NCBI GenBank assembly: GCA_038524325.1
Contig: JBCBIS010000012.1
Location: 1 to 37,132 of the forward strand
Origin: Thermohalobaculum sp038524325
GTDB lineage: Bacteria; Pseudomonadota; Alphaproteobacteria; Rhodobacterales; Rhodobacteraceae
Length of the DNA: 37,132 nt
Direction: 5' to 3'
The notes under the pieces are model-generated. The model ran no database searches and was not told where the DNA came from. It worked only from the letters and a program-made list of their open reading frames with translations. Positions within the stretch are counted from its first letter, which is position 1, and each line of letters begins with the position of its first letter. The position numbers and the translations under genes were made by a program. Positions 1 through 7,756 of the stretch are shown piece by piece.

Positions 1-910
1 CCGACAGGCTGCTGGGATCGCCGGCCGTGAAGCGCCCCGCCCGGCTGGCGAGGGTGGCGGAATTGCTGGCGATGTAGCTCTCCAGCGCCCCGGAGATATA
101 GACGACGCCGAGACCTTCATCGCAGACCATGACCATGATGCTAGATCCATCAACGGCAGAGCGGATACGTTTCGCGCGAAGGCCCTGTTCGTGCACCTTG
201 CCCAAGGCCCGGGCGAGGCCACCGATCTCGTCGCCACGCCGGGCTTCCTTGATTTGCTCCTCAGACCCCTCGGCCAGCCGTCCCACGGCATCGGTCAGCC
301 GCCGCAACGGAGAGGACAGCAGGGGACCCAGGACCAATGCAGCCCCGGCGCTACAGACGATTGCGACAAGCAGGCCGATCCCGCCCAGAAAGAACGAGAT
401 CTGATCGATGGCGGAGACCAGCTGCGCATCGTTCCAGGCGATCACCAACGCGCCGACGATATCGTTGTTCCGCCCGAACCACACGGGCACGGCCCGGAGT
501 TTACCCTCCGGGCCGACCACGATCTCCCCGGCCTCGGCGGCACGGAGGGCAAGCGCGCTCATGGCCTGGGTTCCAGCGGCTGTTTTCGCAATCTCGGTGC
601 CATCGGGCTTGTAGACGCCAATCGCATCCACATCGCCCTGCTTTTCCTCGATGAAGGTCTGAAACTGCGCCTCGAGGATATCGACCTTGCCGAACTTGAC
701 CGCACCGCCCAGATTGGCGCCAAGCAGGGCGGTGATCGAGCCCGAGGTCTTCTCGAATTGACCGCGGATAATCTCGCTGGATTGGACGATCGCCAACCCG
801 GCGACCAGCGCGATGGCGCAGGCGATGACGAGACCCGTCATCGCGGCAATCGCGCGCCGGAGGCTCCAAAAGCTCTTCCTGTCCGATGTCGTGTTCGCGG
901 GAACGCTCAT
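1..910 (-). CDS. Methyl-accepting chemotaxis-like protein, N-terminal part (runs off left edge)
   Basis: The 303 codons present read without a stop from ATG at 910 to the window edge. A short cytoplasmic start is followed by a membrane helix (about residues 21-43), a periplasmic domain of roughly 125 residues, a second helix (about 171-193, FFLGGIGLLVAIVC), a HAMP-like linker (PLLSSPLRRLTDAVGRLAEG to about 245) and the beginning of a PAS-like domain (SSIMVMVCDEGLGVVYISG). This order is typical of transmembrane chemoreceptors with HAMP-PAS before the signalling hairpin. The signalling domain would lie outside the window, so a histidine kinase or diguanylate cyclase is not excluded. The start is supported by a strong ribosome site (GGAGGAGG) just upstream. 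The gene begins 29 bases after the stop of the secreted Cache-type protein, so the two are probably co-transcribed and may form one sensing unit. Confidence 0.7.
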   Translation of the reverse strand, partial: MSVPANTTSDRKSFWSLRRAIAAMTGLVIACAIALVAGLAIVQSSEIIRGQFEKTSGSITALLGANLGGAVKFGKVDILEAQFQTFIEEKQGDVDAIGVYKPDGTEIAKTAAGTQAMSALALRAAEAGEIVVGPEGKLRAVPVWFGRNNDIVGALVIAWNDAQLVSAIDQISFFLGGIGLLVAIVCSAGAALVLGPLLSSPLRRLTDAVGRLAEGSEEQIKEARRGDEIGGLARALGKVHEQGLRAKRIRSAVDGSSIMVMVCDEGLGVVYISGALESYIASNSATLASRAGRFTAGDPSSLS

Positions 911-939
911 GGAACCTCCTCCAGTTGGCCTGCGTTGGG

Positions 940-1509
940 TTACTGCAGGAACTCCACATTGACGCCGAAGGTGATGGCTCCGATGGGCGCCGATGTTTGC
1001 GGGTCGACGACCGGCAGGCTGACCTGCGCCTGGTAGGTCTGGGTCGATTCATCCAGCTCGACTTCGCTGATATGCAGGGCATCGGGACCGACCATGTAGG
1101 TCTGCTGCCACTTCGCCTCATCGCCCTGCCAGAAATCCGAGGTGACATCCGAAGCCGCAACGTTCAGGCCTTTGTTGCCCATCACGAAGATCTCGGTGAA
1201 CAGTCCCTCGCTGACATCACGGATCTCGCCCAGGCGCTGCGACGAGGGCGTGGTCATCACGCTGTCGATCAGCGGCGAGGACGACCCGACCTGGGCGCGC
1301 CATTCCTGATCTTTCGCGTCGATATCCGACTGGGACATCGCGGCGCGTGCGGCATTCATCTCGCGCACGCTGTCAACGATGAACCCTTCCGACGCGATCG
1401 AGCGGAGCTGCGCGGCAGCGAGATCTTCGAGCGGCGCTTGATATTCATTCGCCTGGGCCATCGGCGCAACGCAGAGACAGGCCAGCACTGTGAGGGATTT
1501 TCTGAACAT
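940..1509 (-). CDS. Secreted PDC/Cache-type sensor domain protein
   Basis: This 189-residue protein starts with a Sec signal peptide (MFRKSLTVLACLCVAPMAQA, cleavage after about residue 20). The ATG at 1509 was chosen over an upstream in-frame start because AGGAGG lies immediately before it and the signal peptide begins there. The rest looks like one Cache/PDC ligand-binding fold, with the segment FVMGNKGLNVAASDVTSDFW and a closing strand PIGAITFGVNVEFLQ. No transmembrane helix or output domain follows, so it should be a free periplasmic protein. It lies directly before a membrane chemoreceptor-like gene on the same strand. I infer that it binds a small ligand and presents it to that receptor. 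The ligand cannot be told from the sequence. Confidence 0.7.
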   Translation of the reverse strand: MFRKSLTVLACLCVAPMAQANEYQAPLEDLAAAQLRSIASEGFIVDSVREMNAARAAMSQSDIDAKDQEWRAQVGSSSPLIDSVMTTPSSQRLGEIRDVSEGLFTEIFVMGNKGLNVAASDVTSDFWQGDEAKWQQTYMVGPDALHISEVELDESTQTYQAQVSLPVVDPQTSAPIGAITFGVNVEFLQ

Positions 1510-1700
1510 GGAACCTCCTGAAGATCGATTGCGATCTCGACAAGACACTCGAGCAGCCACACGGATCGGGCCGCTCCCGGGTCGCGACTCTGAGGAAGAT
1601 TTCATAACGAAGCGTTGCCGAAAGGGACGCGACGACCCTGCAAATTCAGGCTGAGTTGTTCAAATTCATTCTTGATTTCAGTCGATTGTGCCGCGTTGCC

Positions 1701-2384
1701 TCAGCGCGCCGGCAGGTCGCGAATGCGTCCCGCCTCGAGGGCGACGGTCCGGTCCATCTGGGCCGCCAGCCCATGGTTATGGGTCGCGATCAGGGCTGCC
1801 AGGCCGGTGGCGCGCACCGTCTCGAGCAGGACGGCGAAGACTTGCGAGGCGGTATCAGGGTCCAGATTGCCGGTCGGCTCATCGGCCAGCAGAAGACGGG
1901 GACTGTTGGCGAGCGCCCGGCAGATGGCGGTGCGCTGCTGTTCTCCACCCGAGAGGGCGCCGGGCCGGTGGCCTGTCCGCTCGGCCAGCCCGACCTTTGC
2001 GAGCAAGGCCTGCGCCTCGGCCAGCGCCTGGTGGCGCGACAGGCCCGCCGTCATGCGCGGCAGGGCGACGTTTTCCTCGGCCGTGAACTCCGGCAGCAGA
2101 TGGTGGAACTGATACACAAAACCGACCAGATCGCGCCGCGCGGCGGTGCGAGTTTCCTCGTCGAGCCCGGTCATGTTGCGGCCCGCGATCGAGATCGCGC
2201 CGGTGGTCGGCGTGTCCAGCAGACCCGCGATCTGCAAAAGCGTGGATTTGCCCGCGCCCGAGGGGGCGACGAGGGCGACGATCTCGCCTTCGGCAATCTC
2301 CAGGTCGACGCCGCGCAGCACCTCGACCGGGGTCGCGCCGGGATAGGTGCGGGTGATGCCGGAAAGCGAGAGCGCCTCACTCAT
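1701..2384 (-). CDS. lolD: LolD, ATPase of the lipoprotein-releasing ABC transporter
   Basis: LolD is the cytoplasmic ATPase that powers LolC/E-type membrane subunits to extract outer-membrane lipoproteins from the inner membrane and pass them to LolA. The 227-residue protein shows Walker A at 40-48 (APSGAGKST), a Q-loop (VYQFHHLLPEFT, about 90-101), the LolD-type signature LSGGEQQR at 144-151, Walker B LLLADEPTGNLD at 164-175 and the H-loop ATHNH. The first Walker A position is Ala where most family members have Gly, which should be tolerated. The start overlaps the end of lolC by 8 bases, so the two genes are translationally coupled. Closely related MacB-type ATPases are the main alternative, but the partner and length fit LolD. 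Confidence 0.93.
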   Translation of the reverse strand: MSEALSLSGITRTYPGATPVEVLRGVDLEIAEGEIVALVAPSGAGKSTLLQIAGLLDTPTTGAISIAGRNMTGLDEETRTAARRDLVGFVYQFHHLLPEFTAEENVALPRMTAGLSRHQALAEAQALLAKVGLAERTGHRPGALSGGEQQRTAICRALANSPRLLLADEPTGNLDPDTASQVFAVLLETVRATGLAALIATHNHGLAAQMDRTVALEAGRIRDLPAR

Positions 2385-3639
2385 TGCGCAGCGCCTCGAC
2401 CGGGTCTAGCCGCGCCGCTCGCCAGGCGGGATAGAGCGTGGCGAGGAAGGAGAAGCCAAGCGCCGTGGTCACCGTCAGAGCCACATCGCCCCATTGCAGC
2501 ACGGCGGGCAGGCGCGTGAGGTAGCGCAGCTCACTGTCCCAGACCTGCGTGCCCGAGAGCCATTCGACCGCCGCCTGGATCTCGTGGATATAGACGGTGA
2601 ACAGCACCCCGGCGATCACGCCAAGCACTGTGCCGATCACCCCGATGGCGCTGCCAGCGATGAAAAACACCCGCATGATCGCCCCGCGCCGCATGCCATA
2701 GGTGCGCATGATGCCGATATGCCGGGTCTTCTCCTTCACCAGCATGATCAGGCCCGAGACGATGTTGAGCGCGACGATCAGGAAGATCAGCGAGAGCACC
2801 AGGAACATCACATTCGCCTCGACCTTCAGCGCGGTGATGAAAGCGCCGTTCGCGTCCTGCCAGTTCCAGAAGGACACGTTCGAGCCGGTGGCGGGGAGGA
2901 GCGTCGGCTGAATCTCGCGCACGGCGTCCGGACTGTCGACCATGACCTCGATGCCAGTGACCCATTCGGGACGGTTGAAAAAGCGCTGCGCCTCGTCCAG
3001 CGGCATGAAGATGAAGGCGCTGTCATACTGGCTCATACCGACGCGGAAGATATAGGTGACCTCGTAGGATTTGATCCGCGGTTTGACGCCGAACACGGTG
3101 GTCAGGCCCTGCGGGTTGATCAGGGTCACCTTGTCGCCGACGATCAACCCGAGGGTGCGGGCGAGGCCGGCGCCGATGGCGACGCCGTTATTGTACTGAT
3201 CGAGAGAGCCGCGGAACTCCTCGGGCTCGGCGACGCCTTTCAGGGTGCGGAGGTCCTCCAGCCGCATGCCCCGGACCAGGGCGCCGGAATTGCCCTGGCG
3301 GGTCGAGGCCATAAGCTGGGCCTCGATCATCGGGGCGGCGCGGATAACGCCCGGGGTGCCGCGCAAGCGGGCCGTCATAGCGTCGTAATCGGACAGGCCC
3401 TGGCGCTCGAAGGATTGCACCAGAATATGGGGCTGGGCGCCGAGGATGCGGTCGACCAGCTCGATCCGGAACCCGTTCATCACCGACATGACGACGATCA
3501 GTGTCCCGACACCGAGCAGGATGCCGACCAGCGAGAAGCCGGCAATGACCGAGATGGTGCCCTCGCGCCGGCGGGCGCGGAGGAAGCGCCCGGCGATCAT
3601 CCATTCGAGACGGGAAAACGGGCCGGGATGGGCGCTCAT
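2377..3639 (-). CDS. lolC: LolC/LolE-type lipoprotein-releasing permease
   Basis: This is the membrane partner of LolD: 420 residues from ATG at 3639 (MSAHPGPFSRLEWMIAGRFL). An in-frame ATG 45 codons upstream is rejected because it would read through the hairpin-rich spacer and give no family-like sequence. There is one N-terminal helix (about 27-52), a large periplasmic domain of about 220 residues, then three C-terminal helices and the FtsX/MacB-like end PAWRAARLDPVEALRNE. Only one permease gene is present. Many alphaproteobacteria use a single LolC/E-like protein as a homodimer in place of LolC plus LolE. It sits downstream of proS on the same strand, separated by a cluster of hairpins. 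Confidence 0.92.
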   Translation of the reverse strand: MSAHPGPFSRLEWMIAGRFLRARRREGTISVIAGFSLVGILLGVGTLIVVMSVMNGFRIELVDRILGAQPHILVQSFERQGLSDYDAMTARLRGTPGVIRAAPMIEAQLMASTRQGNSGALVRGMRLEDLRTLKGVAEPEEFRGSLDQYNNGVAIGAGLARTLGLIVGDKVTLINPQGLTTVFGVKPRIKSYEVTYIFRVGMSQYDSAFIFMPLDEAQRFFNRPEWVTGIEVMVDSPDAVREIQPTLLPATGSNVSFWNWQDANGAFITALKVEANVMFLVLSLIFLIVALNIVSGLIMLVKEKTRHIGIMRTYGMRRGAIMRVFFIAGSAIGVIGTVLGVIAGVLFTVYIHEIQAAVEWLSGTQVWDSELRYLTRLPAVLQWGDVALTVTTALGFSFLATLYPAWRAARLDPVEALRNE

Positions 3640-3669
3640 GCCAAGGGCCTCGCGGCTGAGGTAAAATGC

Positions 3670-3689
3670 ATGCGCCCTGGCGGGCGCAT
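3670..3689. repeat. Hairpin 1 of the lolC-proS spacer
   Basis: Perfect inverted repeat: 8-base arms atgcgccc and gggcgcat around the loop tggc. It is the closest of three consecutive hairpins to lolC and lies about 30 bases upstream of the lolC start on the transcribed strand. Confidence 0.55.
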
Positions 3690-3701
3690 ATGCCTTTGGA
3701 T

Positions 3702-3722
3702 GCAGTCTCCTCCGGAGACTGC
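3702..3722. repeat. Hairpin 2 of the lolC-proS spacer
   Basis: Perfect inverted repeat with 9-base arms gcagtctcc and ggagactgc and a 3-base loop. No T-run follows on either strand, so it is not a classical intrinsic terminator. Confidence 0.55.
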
Positions 3723-3737
3723 GCGCCCCCTCCCCCA

Positions 3738-3761
3738 CCCTCCCCCGCAGACGGGGGAGGG
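3738..3761. repeat. Hairpin 3 of the lolC-proS spacer, G/C-tract palindrome
   Basis: Perfect inverted repeat with 10-base arms ccctcccccg and cgggggaggg and the loop caga, 40 bases downstream of the proS stop. Its C-run/G-run form resembles the short interspersed palindromes scattered between genes in many alphaproteobacterial genomes. I infer a dispersed palindromic repeat or an RNA-stabilising or terminating hairpin for proS. Confidence 0.55.
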
Positions 3762-3801
3762 AGTCCCGCAGCACCTGGAACCAGACCGGGCGCCCAGCAG
3801 T

Positions 3802-5142
3802 TCAGAGATTGGCATAGCAGGTGGTCATGGCGTTGAGAGCGGCCTCGGGGCTGAGCTCCTCGGAGGCACCGCTGCGCCGCGAGGTGACCTCGACGATGCC
3901 ATTGGCGAGGCCGCGCGGGCCGATGGTCAGCCGCCAGGGGATGCCGATCAGCTCCATTGTGGCGAATTTCGCCCCGGCGCGTTCGGCGCGATCGTCATAG
4001 AGCACCTCCAGCCCTGCTGCGGTGAGTTTGGCATAGAGATCCTCGCAGGCCGCGTCGCAGGCCGCATCGCCTTGTTTGAGATTGACGATCGCCACCTGAA
4101 AGGGCGCCACGCTTTCTGGCCAGAGGATGCCGTTCTCGTCGTGATGCGCCTCGATCAGCGCGCCCGCCAGTCGTGAGACACCAATGCCATAGCTGCCGGA
4201 ATGGACCGGGGTCTGGGTGCCATCCGGCGCGGCGATACTGGCGCCGAGCGGCTCGGAATATTTGGTGCCGAAATAGAAGATATGCCCCACTTCGATGCCG
4301 CGTGCGGTGACGCGGCGGTCCTCGGGCACCTCGGCTTCGAAGAGCGTCTTGTCATGCGTGTCGTCGGTGCGGGCATAGGAGGACGTCCATTCCTCGAAAA
4401 TGCCCTGGAGTTGGGCCGCGTCGTCGTAATCGATGGTCCGGTCGCCGAGGGTGAGATCGACCATGGTGCGGTCGAGGAAGACCTCGGACTCGCCCGTCTC
4501 GGCCAGGATCAGGAATTCATGCGCATGGTCGCCGCCGATCGGGCCGCTTTCGGCCTTCATCGGCACGGCCTTGAGGCCGAGGCGTTCGAAGGTGCGCAGA
4601 TAGCTCACCAGCATCTTGTTATAGCTGACAATGGCGCTGTCGCGGTCGAGATCGAAGCTGTAGCCGTCCTTCATCAGGAACTCGCGCCCACGCATCACGC
4701 CGAAGCGGGGGCGGATCTCGTCACGGAACTTCCACTGGATATGGTAGAGCAGCTTCGGCACATCGCGATAGCTGGTGGCGGAGGCGCCGAAGATATCGGT
4801 GATCAGCTCCTCGTTGGTGGGGCCGTAGAGCATGTCGCGATCATGCCGGTCGCGGAGGCGCAGCATCTCGGGCCCATAGGCGTCATAGCGCCCGCTCTCG
4901 CGCCAGAGATCGGCGGATTGGATGGTGGGCATCAGGACGGGGATGGCGCCGGCGCGCTGTTGTTCTTCGTGCACGATCCGCTCGATATTGCGCAGGACAC
5001 GCAGGCCGAGCGGCAGCCAGGAATAGATGCCGGCCGAGGCCTGGCGGATCATGCCGGCGCGCAGCATCAGCTGGTGCGAGGCGATCTGCGCCTCGGCCGG
5101 GGTCTCCTTGAGCACGGGGAGGAAATAGCGGGTCAGGCGCAT
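3802..5142 (-). CDS. proS: Prolyl-tRNA synthetase, short type without inserted editing domain
   Basis: This class II synthetase charges tRNA-Pro with proline. The 446-residue length matches the short alphaproteobacterial form, which lacks the roughly 180-residue editing insertion of the E. coli-type enzyme. Motif 1 is in GIYSWLPLGLRVLRNIE, motif 2 in FRDEIRPRFGVMRGREF, and motif 3 in GSYGIGVSRLAGALIE, followed by the anticodon-binding domain (about 345-440). The start at 5142 (MRLTRYFLPVLKETPAEA) is the family start. The longer reading upstream has no family-like residues and overlaps the spacer to ppx. Mischarged Ala-tRNA-Pro must then be cleared by a separate editing protein, not seen here. 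Confidence 0.96.
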   Translation of the reverse strand: MRLTRYFLPVLKETPAEAQIASHQLMLRAGMIRQASAGIYSWLPLGLRVLRNIERIVHEEQQRAGAIPVLMPTIQSADLWRESGRYDAYGPEMLRLRDRHDRDMLYGPTNEELITDIFGASATSYRDVPKLLYHIQWKFRDEIRPRFGVMRGREFLMKDGYSFDLDRDSAIVSYNKMLVSYLRTFERLGLKAVPMKAESGPIGGDHAHEFLILAETGESEVFLDRTMVDLTLGDRTIDYDDAAQLQGIFEEWTSSYARTDDTHDKTLFEAEVPEDRRVTARGIEVGHIFYFGTKYSEPLGASIAAPDGTQTPVHSGSYGIGVSRLAGALIEAHHDENGILWPESVAPFQVAIVNLKQGDAACDAACEDLYAKLTAAGLEVLYDDRAERAGAKFATMELIGIPWRLTIGPRGLANGIVEVTSRRSGASEELSPEAALNAMTTCYANL

Positions 5143-5266
5143 GGGCGGTCTCTCGAGGCTGGCGCTGGGCACGGTCACGGCTGTTGCCAGCGGTCTAGGC
5201 GGAAAGCGCGTGCCACGCAAGCGAGGCGCGCCGTGGGTGCCGGGGTTAACGCGGCGCGGGCAGCGG

Positions 5267-6718
5267 TCAGGAGCCGAGTTGAATGGCCCAGTCGCGCCCC
5301 AGGCTTCGTGCGGCGATGGCGAGGCGTTTCTCCACCTCCTCCCCGGCAAAGGCACGGATCGGTGCGGCGAAGTCGAGCGTCAGCGTCTCGGCCCCCAGGA
5401 TCGCGTGGCAGTGGCCGAGGATCCCTGGCGCATGGCCCGCGATGGCCCCGCCAAGGCGGAGGATCTGACCCAGTTGCTCGGCGCGATCGACCTCCTCGAT
5501 CGTCAGAAGCGCCAGCGAGGGTTTGCTCTCGAGCCGTTTGCGGCCGCGGGACTTATAGCGCATCACCAGAGCCGCCCCGAGAAACGCGCGGCCCGCATGA
5601 CCGATATCCGTGATCGAGGTGCGGGTGACGGTCTCCCAGCATCCCTCGGCCCGGAAATCCGGATGGGTGCGCCAATTCACATCGGCGAGATGTGCCGCGG
5701 CCCGGAACAGACGGGCCTCGCGCCGGTCGCGGGGCTCCAGAATGGTCTCGACCCAATCGGCCAGTTCCGCTCCGAACCCGGGCGCCCGGGCGCGGCGGCG
5801 CTCCTGCTCGAGGCAGGCGGAAATCAGCGGGTCTTCGGCCTGGATCGGCGGCGCAAGGTTCTCGAGGCACAACCCCTCGCGCAGGCCAAAGCCCGAGGCA
5901 GTGATCGTGCCGGGGTCGAGCGCTTCGAGAATATGGCCGAGCAGGCGCGCCGCCAGCGGCAAATGCGGAATGCGGTTCGACGACAGACCGCCCAGCGCCT
6001 CCAACATGGCCTGATCCGCGGCGCTGACCCAGGTGCAAAGCGCGACGGCGCTGGCCCGATCGATGCTGTATTCGTGGATGACCTCCACCGGATGGGCGTT
6101 GCGGATCATCGCGATTCGGGCCAGCGAACGCCAGGAGCCGCCGACGAGATAGAGCGTGCCCCCTGCCAGCGCATAGGTCTCGCGCAATGTGCCCAGATAG
6201 CGGGCGATCTCGGCATCGATTTCGGCCGGCCCCCGGCCACGGCTGGCAAGGCGGAGCGGGCCGAGCGGCGTGGTGAGCCCCTCTCCGACCCGTCCTCCGG
6301 CGATGCGGGCAAACTCCAGCGAGGCGCCGCCCAGATCGATCACCACCCCGGTCGCTCCAGGATTGCCGAACAAGACCCCCTGGGCGGCCAGCCGCGCCTC
6401 GTCGGCGCCCGAAGCGATTTCCAGGCGGATCCCAGTCTCGACCTCGATCTGATCGCGAAAAGCGGGGCCATCGACCGCGTCGCGCAGGGCCGCCGTGCCA
6501 ACCCCGGCCAGCGCCCCCACATTCAGCCCTGGCATCAGCGACGAGAAACGGCGCAGGGCCGACAGGGCGCGCACCTTACCCTCTGGGTCGAGCGCGCCCG
6601 TGTCCTGCAACCGGGCGCCGAGGCCGCACATCACCTTCTCGTTGTAGACAACCGCGGGAGAGCGGCAATGCCCCTCGAACACCACCAGACGCACCGAGTT
6701 GGAGCCGACATCCACCAC
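5267..6718 (-). CDS. ppx: Exopolyphosphatase / GppA-type phosphatase
   Basis: Ppx removes terminal phosphates from polyphosphate; GppA relatives also act on pppGpp. The protein has the ASKHA-fold phosphate loop at its start (VVDVGSNSVRLVVF), a second nucleotide loop (VVIDLGGASLEF), GGSWRSLARI, and a C-terminal HD-like helical domain (LFRAAAHLADVNW, ITDIGHAGRAF). The boundary is uncertain. The conserved domain begins right at GTG 6718, but the same frame stays open and protein-like for 38 more codons (ending PAFPGVERIG) up to a stop at 6833-6835. That stretch has no ATG, GTG or TTG, only CTG codons at 6829 and 6805. The true protein is probably a little longer than annotated. Its partner ppk lies upstream on the same strand, separated by two inserted genes. 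Confidence 0.9.
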   Translation of the reverse strand: MVDVGSNSVRLVVFEGHCRSPAVVYNEKVMCGLGARLQDTGALDPEGKVRALSALRRFSSLMPGLNVGALAGVGTAALRDAVDGPAFRDQIEVETGIRLEIASGADEARLAAQGVLFGNPGATGVVIDLGGASLEFARIAGGRVGEGLTTPLGPLRLASRGRGPAEIDAEIARYLGTLRETYALAGGTLYLVGGSWRSLARIAMIRNAHPVEVIHEYSIDRASAVALCTWVSAADQAMLEALGGLSSNRIPHLPLAARLLGHILEALDPGTITASGFGLREGLCLENLAPPIQAEDPLISACLEQERRRARAPGFGAELADWVETILEPRDRREARLFRAAAHLADVNWRTHPDFRAEGCWETVTRTSITDIGHAGRAFLGAALVMRYKSRGRKRLESKPSLALLTIEEVDRAEQLGQILRLGGAIAGHAPGILGHCHAILGAETLTLDFAAPIRAFAGEEVEKRLAIAARSLGRDWAIQLGS

Positions 6719-6944
6719 CCCGATCCGCTCGACCCCGGGAAAGGCGGGCGGGAAGGATGGCGGAGCATCTCCGAAGAACTCTCCCTGGCCGTTGACGGCA
6801 CTCAGAGCGCGCGGCGAAGTCTTATCCAGTTCTCAGTCCCCGGGCCTGGTCGTCCGAGCCGGTGTCGGACGCGCGTTTCTCCGCAGCAGGGGATAGCGGA
6901 TCTGCCTGTCTTCGCAAACAAAACTTTAACGAAATTGTAAGAAG

Positions 6945-7304
6945 TCAGACAGCGCCCGCGGAGCCGCCGCCCCGTTCGACCTGCGCCGTGTTCCATTGGC
7001 CCTGCTGCGCCGCGGCTTCGAGCATTCCGAGCGTCAGCGGGGCCTTCGCCTCGGCGCGGCGGAACAGACCCGCGATCAGGGCGAGCGGATTGAAGCCTTC
7101 CGCCCCGAAATAGCGGTGGAATTCGAAATCCCCCGGCGCGACCGAGAACCGTTCGGCATAGGCTTCGACGAAATCGAAAGCCTCGTCACCGTCCAGCCCC
7201 AGATCGCCGGCCAGATCGGTGCCGCGGGTGAATGGCCCCTCGGCCCCGGTCTGCTCCTGCACGAACGCCGTCAGGGCGGGCCAGAGCGGTTGCGCCGCGT
7301 TCAC
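6945..7304 (-). CDS. DUF1493-type, acyl-carrier-protein-like small protein
   Basis: This 119-residue acidic protein fits the DUF1493 pattern: a helix, then DLAGDLGLDGDEAFDFVEAY, then FHRYFGAEG. That resembles the acyl-carrier-protein fold around its modification site, but the attachment Ser (D-S-L in ACP) is replaced by D-G-D, so no phosphopantetheine arm is expected. I chose GTG at 7304 because it overlaps the stop of the upstream gene as GTGA, a coupled start; a GTG three codons earlier (7313) is possible. It forms a pair with the preceding gene, and the two sit between ppk and ppx. The function is unknown. Confidence 0.65.
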   Translation of the reverse strand: MNAAQPLWPALTAFVQEQTGAEGPFTRGTDLAGDLGLDGDEAFDFVEAYAERFSVAPGDFEFHRYFGAEGFNPLALIAGLFRRAEAKAPLTLGMLEAAAQQGQWNTAQVERGGGSAGAV

Positions 7305-7729
7305 GCCGCGCACCTGTCGCCCGCATCGACACGGCGGTTATACTCGCTGACCGTGGCGGCCGTGATCGCCGCCACGTCATAGGCCAGGATCACCCATCCC
7401 ACCACCGGCACGGTGCGGCCGACAAAGGTTCCGATATTGCGGGTAAAGATGATGCGCAGCTGGCGAATGCTCTGGTTCGTGATCGTCGGCAGGATCCGCC
7501 GTTTCAAGTCATAGTTCAGCGTCCGGCGCGCCACGACCGAGGCGACCGAGGTGCCCTTGGTCGCCCCGGCAAACTTGCCCCGTGTCTTGAGGATCGGCTG
7601 CCCCGCGATGACGGCGAACATGGCGGCGAGATCCTCGACGCCCAGATGCTCTTGCGCCTTGTCGACCATGATCCAGAAGAACAGCTCTCCGGCCGACAGA
7701 TCGTCCATTCCATTATAGCAATAGGCCAT
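7301..7729 (-). CDS. Small hydrophobic protein paired with the DUF1493 gene
   Basis: I do not assign a function to this 142-residue protein. It begins with an amphipathic helix (GELFFWIMVDKAQEHLG), has a basic middle (RRTLNYDLKRRILPTITN) and carries one hydrophobic stretch near the end (GRTVPVVGWVILAYDVAAIT, about 107-126) that could insert in a membrane. From memory, similar proteins stand next to DUF1493 genes in enterobacteria, where they are labelled phage or membrane proteins; I could not check this. A good ribosome site (GAGAGG) precedes the ATG at 7729. It starts 27 bases after the ppk stop and its own stop overlaps the DUF1493 start, so it is probably read from the ppk transcript. Confidence 0.6.
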   Translation of the reverse strand: MAYCYNGMDDLSAGELFFWIMVDKAQEHLGVEDLAAMFAVIAGQPILKTRGKFAGATKGTSVASVVARRTLNYDLKRRILPTITNQSIRQLRIIFTRNIGTFVGRTVPVVGWVILAYDVAAITAATVSEYNRRVDAGDRCAA

Positions 7730-7756
7730 CCTGAACCTCTCGAATTCACCCCCTGT

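Noticed and set aside
191..1036. Plus-strand frame of 281 codons
   Set aside because: It is antisense to the chemoreceptor and Cache genes, with low-complexity Arg/Gly/Asp composition and no domain. The minus-strand frames have ribosome sites, a signal peptide and membrane helices.
2494..4176. Plus-strand frame of 560 codons, and similar long plus frames at 4201-6940 and 7232-9733
   Set aside because: They mirror lolC, proS, ppx and ppk. Their His/Arg/Asp/Gly-rich sequence is the usual shadow of G+C-rich genes.
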